NCBI GenBank assembly: GCA_025175895.1
Contig: CM045997.1
Span: 105,014,479-105,078,478 of the forward strand
Origin: Wurfbainia villosa
Lineage: Eukaryota > Streptophyta > Magnoliopsida > Zingiberales > Zingiberaceae
Direction: 5' to 3'
DNA length: 64,000 nucleotides
Of this stretch, positions 22,687 to 32,358 are shown in pieces. A program made the position numbers and the translations under genes. The notes beneath the pieces were generated by a model that worked only from the letters and a program-made list of their open reading frames with translations, did not search any database and was not told where the DNA came from. The number at the start of each line of letters is the position of its first letter. The stretch's first letter is position 1.

Positions 22687-24411
22687 ATGGAAGAACCATT
22701 GGGATGGGACATCAACACCCAAATTCCCTATTCCTTCTATGGACGAGAAGGTTTCAATTCTTGGAAGGCGAGAATTGAAAATTTTTTGATGATGAGAGAC
22801 CTTGAGGAGTGGTCCGCATTGATGGAAGGATTTGAATATCCTAAGGGACCAAAGGGAGGGTTTCTCAAGAAGAAGAAGTGGAGTGAAGATCAACTCCAAG
22901 CCTTCGAGAAAAACAAGAAGGTAATCAAATTCATTTTTGATTTAATTCCTAATGACCTCTTGTGTAGCCTAGGTGACTATGTGGATGCCAAGGAGCTATG
23001 GAGCGATTTGGCCAAGCTTCATGAAAATCCATCATCAATCCAAGAAGAAGAAGAAGAGGAGTGCTCACCCTCTCAAGCTCAAGCAAGCACATCCTCATCT
23101 AAAGAGCTTGAGGATTCGGAGGTTGATAGGGAGTCAACTTCCGGATCGGTGGAGGAAGTGGAAGAAGCATCCACTTCAAGGATTGAGGGGGAGGAGATAA
23201 CTTCCACACCGGAACATCAAGAAGAAGCTTCGACATCCGGTCAAGATGAAGAAGCCCAAAGTCTAATTCCGGTCTCCATTAACCTAGGTAACTCAAACAT
23301 ATGTGTTAATAATAAAATGCATATAATATGTTTTGAGTATAGGGAAACCGGGCACTATAAGAGCAAGTGCCCAAAGAAGAATAAGAAAGCTCCACCGGCT
23401 CCAAAGGTCAAGGATGCCGGTCCCTCAACGTAAAAGAGCAAAGAACAAGTAATTTGCTTCAAGTGCCGACAACCGGGACATTTCCGGAGTTAATGCAAGA
23501 AGGGGGACAAGAAGACTCAAAATAGAGCATCATATGTAGGGGGAGCTAAGGCAAACCCTAGGGTAACTTCTAATTTTGCTCCTTCTTCAATTTACAAGCA
23601 AAAGCATGCTAGGGATTTCAATTCACTTGCAATTTATGAAAAGCATGCTAATAGGAACAAGTATTTTTGCTTAGGAGCTAAGAATGTCTACTTAGATAAT
23701 AGGGAGAAATTTGGGACTAATGTCCCTAAAAACAATTTACCTAAGGACAAACCTAAGTCAAATAACTCAAGATCAATTTTACCTAGGGAGACAATTAGGA
23801 AGGTACAAGAACATCTAGGTCTAAACCCTAAATGGACTAGGCATATGCCTAGAAAGTCCCATGCCCAAGTATTTAATCAAAAATCAATTGGGCAATTGGA
23901 ATTAGAAAACCAAGCCTTGAGGTCAAGGCTTGAGAAACTAGAAAAGACCCTTAGGAATATACAAAACCAATTTAAAGGGTCTAATGGTCAAAGTCAAAGG
24001 TCCAAAAGTCAAAGTCAACACCAAGGACCTAAGAGTCAAAAGTCAACCAAGGGCAAGCAAGGTTTGGGTCACAAACCTAAGCCTAAAGTGGCTTATCATA
24101 GTGTTCCATTTGACTATGGAACACAAACTAGGTCTAGGAAGACCAAGGTCAATAGGGAAGTCATCCCTAGAGTTGACCAAAGGGTGTGCCTAGTGGCTAG
24201 GGTTTCTAGGAAACCTAGGGTGGCCACTAAAAAGGTTGCAAGGGGAGTTACCCCTAGAGTCAACCTAGGTAAGACCCAAATGACCAAGGCTAACAAGCCT
24301 AGGAGGGTCATTAGGAAGGTATCTAGGGAGGTTATCCCTAAGGAATACCTAATTAACCCTAGGAGCTCAAATCGGTTTTGGGTTCCTAAGAGCGTGATTG
24401 ATTCATGCTAG
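22687..24411 (+). pseudogene. Gag-like protein of the gag-only element, two in-frame stops
   Basis: From the ATG at 22687 one phase runs 575 codons and is broken only by TAA at 23431 and TAA at about 23494; there are no frameshifts. The N-terminal part contains GREGFNSWKARIENFL (DUF4219/gag-like) and DAKELWSDLAKLHE (UBN2-like). A long Glu/Ser-rich acidic stretch follows, then two CCHC-type knuckles. In the first, CFEYRETGHYKSKC, the second Cys is Tyr. In the second, CFKCRQPGHFRS-stop-C, the stop falls one residue before the last Cys. Downstream is a coiled coil (LELENQALRSRLEKLEKTL) and a Lys/Arg-rich tail ending WVPKSVIDSC. It would package element RNA. The knuckle damage suggests this copy is dead although the frame is otherwise well kept. 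Confidence 0.8.
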
Positions 24412-26308
24412 ATGGGTTTAGGGTGTGCCAACCTTGATTGGATGGGTAGTTAACTCAACCATGGTAAAGGTGGCACTTTCGGATATTTTCAAGGTTATGG
24501 TTACCTTGGAAATAGATTTGAATCAATATCCTAAAAGATTTTAGGATGTGCCAATGCACTTTTGAAATTAAGAAAAATCAATTAAATTGGCACAATTTAG
24601 GTTTAGAGGTTAGTGTGTCATTTTAGGTTTTTGGCACACTAGGGAGATTAGGTTAATATGGCAAAATATAATTAATCCCAACAAATGGCAATTAATATTA
24701 AAATTTAGGTATTATTATACCTATATATTTTATATGTCATGCTTTGTTTACCATATAACATGCCATGACATCATGTTTATTTTAATCATTTTATATGTCA
24801 TGTTCATGTTTTAGGATTAAGGTTTTAAATGTCATGTGTTTTTAGATTTCATCTTATGTCATGACATCATGATTATGAGCATATGCTTATTTATATCATC
24901 ATTAATGTCATAATCATTCATGTATTTAAGGAAAATTTCGATTGAAATTGATTTAAGGACTATGGCATGACTTGGAGTCCCATTTATAAGGGAATCAAGT
25001 AGGGTTGCCTTAGAGAATGCATGAAACCCTAGATTAGGATGAACAAAACCCACATCTCACATCCAATTGACATGTATGTGTATTTATACACCCTAGATAC
25101 ATGTGAGATGCTAGGATATGAGTTAAGTTCAAGGTGCATAGTTTTTGCATCTAGATGAACTAAAACTCATCTAATTTCAAATGTGGATCATTGGGAGAGC
25201 ATGTGTACAAGTCATGTACATAGAGCCCAAGAAATATGATCCAAAATAAGGTTTTGAAAATATTTTAAAATCATTTTGAAAAACCTTGGTGAAGTTTATC
25301 TTTTGATAGCAATCACCATTGATAGAGTTGATACAAAATAGAGCCAAAACATTGAAAATTTCAATGGTTTTGAGTTTTGTATCAAACTCACTAGTTTATG
25401 GGTAAAATAATTTTCAAATATTTTTCACCCATTGTATTGACTATAAGTAATATACGTATCAAATTTTATGATTTTTCAAATTACGTAGAATTACTTATGA
25501 TTTTCCAAATCTCGATTCTGATAGCTGAAATTCGGAAATTTCAGCTATCAATCGACTGCCCTTGGTGGCAGTCGACTGATATGGGTGGCAGTCGACTGAT
25601 TACTGTCAGGAGTCGACTGCTAGGTCTGATTTCGGGAAAACAAGGTTGTTTATCCCGTGTTCAACCATTGTAAAGGTCCCTAATCTCTCCTAACCCTAGG
25701 ATATGCTTTGGGAAGCATTATAAAGGGTGAAAATCCATTGGATATGGATTAGGAGACTGTTAGGTCAAAGTATCAAATTTAGGGTGAGTGAAAGTTCTAT
25801 GTTGAACTTAGAACCTTAATTTTGATGGTTTAGAGTTCCTATTGGCTTAGGGGCTTCCCAAGGACATTGTTGGTGCAATGGTCAAGGGGGAGCAAGCCTT
25901 TAAGGGGAGTTATCTATCTTGGGATGATGGATGTATTTTTCTCCTTGAAGAGGAGAAGTTATTGGGAGAGTATCATCAATTGGGAAAATTGATGGGTTTT
26001 TTATACCCAATTTGGAAATTGGGAGAGAGAGTATAGGATTGCCTCTCTTGAGTGATATGTGACTTATCACTAGAAAGATGGTAGGCATCCTAGGAATTTA
26101 TTTTTGAATCAAGGGGGAGATTGTAAGATCCCATTGGGACATGAGACATTGACCTCCTTGGAGAGAAAACCTTTTTGATGTTAGTCAAAAAGGGGGAGAA
26201 TGTTTGGGGGAGAACATTTGGAGAGTGTTTACCAATTTGGGATAATTGGTAATGGATTTGAGTTAGTGGTCTAACTCAAATGATTTGTTTGGTTTTTGTC
26301 AAACATCA
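24412..26308 (+). other. Internal non-coding region of the gag-only element
   Basis: No pol motif is readable in any of three plus frames. It is AT-rich, with recurrent TGTCATG/CATGACATCATG words at about 24735-24900, and contains three to four CAGTCGACTG-type palindromes at about 25548-25622. This region may hold packaging or cis-acting signals. The purine-rich end leads into the tract at 26309. Confidence 0.6.
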
Positions 26309-26321
26309 AAAAGGGAGAGAT
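26309..26321 (+). other. Polypurine tract
   Basis: AAAAGGGAGAGAT-type tract directly before the TGTTGGTGC start of the 3' LTR. Confidence 0.85.
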
Positions 26322-27848
26322 TGTTGGTGCAATCGGCCCAGGTCACGATTGACCAGGACTCGAGTTTGACTCAAGTGGTGTTTTGATGTTTCGACAAAAA
26401 CATATGACAATTTAATTGTCATGGGAAAGTCCAAGTCTTGTGTACTTGGCATGGAAAGTCCAAGTGGAACACTTGGCATTTGGTAAAGTCCAAGTCTTGA
26501 GTATTTGGCATGAAAAGTCCAAGTGAGACACTTGGCACATGAAAAGTTCAAGCATGGGTCTTGGCAATGTAAAAGTCCAACATGGGTTGGCAAGGGAAAG
26601 TCCAAGCATGGTCTTGGCATTTGAGAAGTCCAACATGGGTTGGCAGGGGAAAAGTCCAAGCATGGGTCTTGGCAATGTAAAAGTCCAACATGGGTTAGCA
26701 AGGGAAAGTCCAAGCTTGAGTCTTGGCATGAGAAGTCCAAGGGGTTTAATATTGGCTGCGTAAAGTCCAAGCGGGAGTCTTGGCAGCATAAGTCCAATGG
26801 TTGGCGGCATAAAGTCCAAGCGGAGTCTTGGCGGCGTAAGTCCAATGTGCCTTGGCGGTGTAGACACCGTTAGCATGACATAGCCGACGGAAGCACCTAG
26901 AGGCTAGCGCGATGGATGAACAAGTCATGGATGACTTGGAGGGATCCGAGAGGCGTGAGACTGATGGAGGTGGCTAGAAGGCTTAGGTCTAGGCTAAGGG
27001 TGGTCTAGCAAGTATGGGGGCACCATACTTGGGTTAAAACCTCATTTTTGAGGTTGTCAGTCGACTGGCATTATGGCCGGTTCGACTGCCGTGAGTCGAC
27101 TTGAGTTATTGCGGTTTAGAGTCGAAATGCTCGGGCAGCGATCATTCATCGAAACGATCGGGTATCGTCAGCGATCATACCGATCAATATCGAAACCTGA
27201 GAATGCTCCGTAGCCGGCAGCGCGATCGCCGGTACGATCGGCCCGCCAAGAGTCCGTTGGAACTTGTCCGAGCGTGGATTAGTCGTTGTCTCACGACAGC
27301 GGTGGCATCGATCGGAGGACTTATGCGATGGCGATAAGGCGGAAATCCGATGCAGTCAAGAGGAGCTCGTGAAGGATTTCATCATCAATTCTTGGGGAGC
27401 TTTCTTGAGGTGATTTGAAGGCGATTTGCAGGTGCATTTCAGGGCCCTTCAACCTCATCCAAGCAACCAACAATCAAAGCGCTAAAACCCTAGTTTTGTA
27501 AAGTGTTCTTTACATTTCCTTTGTATTTGCTTGTATTTCTTTCGTTTATTGTTGTAAACGTTTGTACGAGATTTCTCCGCCTCCGACTTGTTGTCGAGAA
27601 GGAGTTTATTGATTAGTGATTGCATTGGCGTCGCTAGAGCTCGTTAGAGCTCAATCCGTGGAGTAGGAACCGTTCGGTTCCGAACCACGTTATATCCTTG
27701 TGTTCGTGATTGTATCTTTTCATTATTGCTTTTATTATTTCTATTCCGCTGCGCATAACGAGTTTTGTAGAGACGATCGCGAACGAATTCCATCTACGTA
27801 CGGACAAACGCTATTCACCCCCCCTCTAGCGACGTCAAATTTCCAACA
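26322..27848 (+). repeat. 3' LTR of the gag-only element
   Basis: 1527 bp and very similar to 21153-22613 except between about 27036 and 27365, where it diverges strongly and carries GTCAGTCGACTGGC-type palindromes. The hairpin-repeat array is at about 26420-26860. Confidence 0.9.
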
Positions 27849-28122
27849 TTTTCCACGTATTTGCTTCCGCTGTTGTTTTGTATTATGACCATGTATAATC
27901 AGTGTTGTATTTGACTGTTGGTTTGTATGTTGTTTTTGTGTAGTATGTTAGAGTCGCACCGGTGCGCACCTTTTGTGTTGTTGTGGATGTATTGTCTGGT
28001 ATTGTCCATATATATATTGTTGTTGTGGGCCTACGGGCCTTGTATTAACCCGATATGTTGCCACGTACAGGGGAGATGTCGTCCGTTTGCTTTTCGGCAC
28101 GGCATACTCTCGGGGCATGACA

Positions 28123-28443
28123 CTGCTCCTGGAAAAAAGATGGTGCTGGGAATTTTATTCCCAGGAACACAATGGTGCTAGGATTTAAATTCAATACCAC
28201 GTACAATATCAACTGGTAAAAAAAAGGTGGTACTGGAAATTATATTCTCAGGATCACTGTGTTCCTGGGAATATAATTCCCAGCACTATATTTTTTTCGG
28301 TCAGTTTGATATTCACATTTGGCGAGAGAGATAAAAAAAAGGAATGAGGTGCATCCTTTGTAAATATGAAACTATGGAACTGTATTTGAGCAATTCCAAA
28401 CTTAAGATGCGTCCTTTGATAAATTATCGTTGATTTAACCAGG
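28123..28443. mobile_element. Right arm of the foldback-like DNA element
   Basis: Starts with the second CTGCT of the chromovirus TSD. Tandem units with GGGAATTTTATTCCCAGGAACAC and GTGTTCCTGGGAATATAATTC follow. Next comes an arm with GATATTCACATTTGG, GAATGAGGTGCATCCTTTGTAAATATGA and a terminal TTAACCAGG, the reverse complement of the left arm's start. Without the insert, the element would be about 0.7 kb of mostly self-complementary DNA. Confidence 0.6.
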
Positions 28444-29239
28444 CACCCAGAGGTACTCAGCTTATTTATTACTTTTTCAGGGAATCAGTGAAAGAATATC
28501 ATAGACAAAGACAATGTGAAAATAGTACCTTCCACCAAGTCATACTTTCATGCTATCGATGTTAGCTCACCACAGCTACTTACTCGATCTGTAAAGATTG
28601 AAATCGCCAATCTAACGACTTCCATCAATTCATCTCAAGATCATCATGAAGGCGGTAAATCGTCAATGATCTTTGATTCGATGTGATTGGTAAGACAATG
28701 AAAGATTATTTTGAGCCCGAAGAAGAGTTTTAGACCTCCCACTAAAGATCAATCCGTATTCATTTCGAAACTATCATACTGTCTTATCAACACATCATTC
28801 TCATGGAGACATCATAAGAGTCATAGTCATCTAACTGCCAAACACATGTCATCCAAACATAGAGGTCATCACAACAATAGCTAGCCACGAGACAAGCAAA
28901 GTGCTAGGGAGCTCACAATTGGAGACTTAGAAACATGTCTTCTTCAAGTATCAGCAATCAATCAACTTTAGGGGAGGATTAGATAATAATGACTTCACAT
29001 GAGGCAAGAGATGTCTTCGTGTAGAGGGATGCTGTGTGTTTTCAGGCTCCACTATTATGGAACTAACATAATGATGAAGACTCGATGCCTTGCTATGTCG
29101 GCCATGATTCATTATATATGGCAAGCAAGGAACCGTAGCATTTTGATGTACAAATGGGATATACAAAAATACATGTACATGTAAGTAGGAAAAGGCCTAT
29201 GAGAAACTCACTCAAACGGGAAAAAGGCATATCAAACTC
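28444..29239. other. Unassigned stretch
   Basis: No coding signal, terminal repeats or recognisable transposon motif was found. Open frames of about 60-71 codons on both strands near 29000-29180 overlap each other and look accidental. Confidence 0.5.
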
Positions 29240-29244
29240 ACCCT

Positions 29245-31445
29245 TTTTTGTGCAATCAATTCAGATCATGATTGACCAGACTCGAATGGAACTCGAATAG
29301 TATTTTGATATTTAACAAATAATTTGAACATTGTTTAACAATAGATTAATCATATGGTTGATATAGATTTGACCATATAAGGAAATAGCTTTATGAGAAA
29401 ATTGGTGAAATAATCGATTTCAGGTAAAGATTTACCTAGCTCGAGTGAGACTCAAAGGAAAGTTCAAATTTTGATACTTGGCATATAAAGTCCAAGCATA
29501 GGTCTTGACAATAGAAAGTCCAAGTCATGGGTATTTGATAAAGAAAATTCAAAGATATAGTCTTCACAGCATAAGTCCAAGTGTAGAGTCTTGGTGGCAT
29601 AAAGTCCAAGTGAACTTTGGCGGTGAAAGTCCAAGTATGGATGTTTGTCCATTGGAAAGTTCAAGGATGTGATATTGGCAATGTAAAGTCCAAGCATGTA
29701 GTTTTGGCAGCATAAGTCTAATGTTTGACAGCATAAAGTCCAAGTGTTTGTCTTGGCAGCATAAGTTCAAATGTACTTTGACAAAGTAGACCCGATTAGT
29801 ATGACAATGACCGATGAAAGCACCTGAAAGTTAACGTATGAATGAACAAGTCATGAAGGACTTGAAGGGATCCAATAAGCGTGAGACTGATGGAGGTGGC
29901 TAGAAAGCTTAGGTCTAGGCTAAGGGTGGTCTATCAAGTATGAAGAGATCATACTTGAATTAAATCTCATGTTTGAGATTTATCAGTCGATTGGGATTAT
30001 AGACCAGTCGATTGACCGAGTGTTTGACATTTGACAGCCTAGTCAACTTGGATCAGTCAACTGGGATTATGATCAGTCGACTAAGCTTCAACTGCTCAGG
30101 TGAAGCTCTGACAGTCGACTACCATTGTGGGCAATCGACTGTCATAAATGGCAGTCAACTAGTTTAAGCGATAGGGTTGCAAACTGATCGGACAATTCGG
30201 ACTTGGACCAAATTTTAGTCTGAACTATTTTCATCGGATTGTGAAATATATGATCTGAAAATAAAATCCAAACTAAAATACCATTATTTGGACCGAAAGC
30301 GAAATAGTTAGACCATTTTGGTTCGGAGTTCGATAACCCAATAAGAAAGTTCTATCTTCGTATTATTTTTATAATCTCATTTATATATAATTGTCAAATC
30401 ATGAATAACATAGTACGTTTAACAAAATCTCAACAAGAAGACTATTATTATAACATATATCAAATTTAAGAATTCATGGTTCACACTTAAGGAGAAGGCA
30501 AAATGATCAGGGTTTTTAATCATCTTGTCTTTTATATGAATAAGTTAGAGCTTGTGAAAGGTCAAAAATAACCCTCGCTTATTAGGTTATTTGGATTAGT
30601 CTGAAACCAATTGCTTCTAACGTTATAATTCGAAAAAAAATACGAATTGAATTTTTAAAATAAATGCGATAATTATCCGAATTAATAAGAAAAAAATCCA
30701 AAATTTACTGATCGATTTGGTTTGAACCGGTTCGGATTTCAGACTTTTCGAATTTTATTGCCCGCCCTATTAAGCGACCACGAGCATAGAAGCTCTAGTA
30801 GTCGACTGGGCAGTTGACTATCGGGCAACAGTCAACTGCTGGTAAGAGCAGTCGACTGTTAGTATAGTCGTTGACTGAAATGCCAATATGGATTAAGTTT
30901 GTTGTGAGACAATGACACTGTAGACAGTCGACTAGTATTTTTTGAAAGTCGACTGCTAGGTGCGAAATCAGACTGATGTAAGTGATAAAAGGTGCAGCAA
31001 AGGGAGGATTTTACAAACGATTCTGAAGGGAAATAGTATTGCATTCCAAACCTTCAAAACAATCAACAAGCAAGCAATCAAACGTCTTTTATATAAAGTT
31101 TTCTTTACTTGTATTTACTTAATACTTGGTATACTTGTTGTATTTCTTGTATTATTGTTGTAATCACTTTGTAAGAGGTTTTTTACCCCTATAGTATTTT
31201 CCAAGAAAGAGAGATTTATTAGTAGTGGTGTGCATCACTAAAGCTCGCTATTGAACTCGTCCAGAAATCTTAAGTTCCAAGCCACGTTACATCTTGTGTA
31301 CTGTGAATATTTATCGTATTTTATTATTGTTATTTATTTCCGTTGCACTAATAAATTTTATAGACGAACACGATCGATCGAATTCCAAACAATAAAATCA
31401 AACCGCTACTTACTCCCCCTCTAACGGACATATCGATCCCCACAA
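29245..31445 (+). mobile_element. Solo LTR of the gag-only family, carrying a nested MITE
   Basis: ACCCT at 29240-29244 and 31446-31450 is a perfect 5-bp target duplication around a single LTR. It starts TTTTTGTGCAATC (aligning with TGTTGGTGCAATC, decayed) and ends GATCCCCACA. Inside are the AAAGTCCAA array (29455-29790), CAGTCGACTG palindromes (29980-30160 and 30798-30957) and the TTACTCCCCCTCTA end block. Subtracting the MITE leaves about 1.6 kb, the family's usual length. No internal region remains, which indicates LTR-LTR recombination. Confidence 0.88.
30172..30769. mobile_element. hAT-like MITE
   Basis: TTAAGCGA at 30164-30171 and at 30770-30777 is a perfect 8-bp duplication, the size made by hAT transposases. 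The ends are TAGGGTTGC and GCCCGCCCTA, imperfect inverted repeats, with subterminal CGGAC/GGTTCGG words. 598 bp with no coding capacity. It lies within the solo LTR and is therefore younger than it. Confidence 0.85.
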
Positions 31446-32236
31446 CCCTCACCTTCTTACCTTTGTGAGCCCACATCTCCATGTCCCCTCGATGCTGATT
31501 TCTCCCTTAGCGATGAAGCAGAACCTACTAATTAATCCATGGAACCTCTTTAGCTCGGAAGCCCATTGCCGCAAATGAACTCACCCCCTCTCAAGAAAAC
31601 AAGCTAAGCACTCAGACTGCCAAGAGGATTTTGCGATATGTAAGCTGAAACCTCTGGTGAGATGTCCATTCGATAAAGAACAAAATGCACAAGTGAAAAA
31701 TTAATAATAATAATCCAGAGAAGTAAAGTTAATCTAATCAAGGTGTGGCACATCTAAACACAGTTGTTACAATGGAAAACAACTAAATTATCTACAGTTT
31801 GATAGTACATGGCAAGGCATCATTTGATAGATATGGGAACCCTCTAATAATCACTTCAGGCTTTTTAAAAACATCTAAGAAACACAGAAATTAACTACAA
31901 ATCACAGAGGCTTTCTTGGTAAATTTATGGATAACGATGACTTATCAAACAAGGTAAAAACCTACAAAATAGCTCCATTTTTGTTTCATTGCAGGAGACA
32001 TTTGTACAGTTTTTACTTTTGGGGAGATCCCAAATGATATAACCAAATTCAAACATTGCATAGTGTCAATTTAACTCGTATTTCACGTCTGTCTACAAAA
32101 AATAAAAATAGAATGATACAGCGTCATAGGTCCCTTGTAAACCAAGGGCAGACAGAGCTATGAATGACTAATGTAATCTAAATATGAAAAAAAAAAAACT
32201 AATATCGCCATGAAAACATCATTCATAAGATGTCTC
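31446..32236 (-). other. Downstream region and probable 3' UTR of TPK
   Basis: This lies 3' of the TPK stop codon on the minus strand. The first few hundred bases after the stop (down to about 31700) are unique-looking and free of repeats, fitting a 3' UTR. I could not identify a convincing AATAAA on the minus strand. Nearer 31446 it abuts the solo LTR's target duplication. Confidence 0.45.
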
Positions 32237-32358
32237 TCAAATATCCTTTTTAATAGATATAGTCCAAAGAAGATCTGTATCAGACTTGACAGTAACTTTC
32301 TCCTCGCGCACGATGTTTGAAGTGCTTATCAAACTGCCAAAGCTCATTGCTGTGTCGG
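32237..32358 (-). CDS. TPK1: Last TPK exon
   Basis: 122 nt from acceptor TTTGCAG to TGA. The first two bases complete a Thr codon; the exon then encodes DTAMSFGSLISTSNIVREEK and ends DLLWTISIKKDI. It carries the C-terminal thiamine-binding signature MSFGSLISTSN. The preceding intron is only 120 bp. Confidence 0.94.

Larger units (their letters stand above)
21153..27848 (+). mobile_element. Gag-only Ty1/copia-type LTR retrotransposon (non-autonomous)
   Basis: Starts TGTTGGTGCAATC and ends CAAATTTCCAACA, flanked by T-runs (TTTTT before, TTTTC after) that match a 4-5-bp duplication of the empty site at 13848-13852. Its order is 5' LTR, tRNA-Met primer site, gag-like frame, about 1.9 kb without coding signal, purine tract and 3' LTR. 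No protease, integrase or polymerase is visible. Related copies or LTRs occur at 1-1508, 29245-31445 and 44817-46695, with more distant relatives at 33380-37025, 48711-52679 and 57831-60880. The gag part resembles the UBN2/DUF4219-type gag of plant Ty1/copia (SIRE-like) elements. The category is like the TR-GAG class. Confidence 0.88.
4231..28122 (+). mobile_element. Ty3/gypsy chromovirus (Tekay/Del-like), degenerate, hosting two nested elements
   Basis: The element starts TGTAAGATA and ends GCATGACA. CTGCT at 4226-4230 and again at 28123-28127 is a perfect 5-bp target duplication. Long LTRs (about 3.35 kb each once nested insertions are removed), a tRNA-Met primer site at 14129 and a purine tract at 18069 bound a roughly 4-kb internal region with a gypsy-type pol order. 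The last readable pol residues before the tract, KFGDQIFISGRE, match the usual chromovirus pol terminus. The TG...CA ends, the matching TSD and the two clearly alignable LTRs make the boundaries secure. Assignment to the Tekay/Del branch is inference from LTR length and this terminus. Confidence 0.9.
18082..28122 (+). repeat. 3' LTR of the chromovirus, split by a nested gag-only element
   Basis: The net LTR is 18082-21152 plus 27849-28122, about 3.34 kb. It is nearly identical to the 5' LTR along most of its length, with clustered differences in GC-rich patches (about 20080-20200, 20815-20880 and 21050-21130). The nested element entered in a run of T within ATTGGGGTTTT...CCACGTATTTG. The 5' LTR preserves the uninterrupted site at 13841-13860. 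The TATA-bearing segment of the 5' LTR is deleted here near 18258. Confidence 0.88.
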
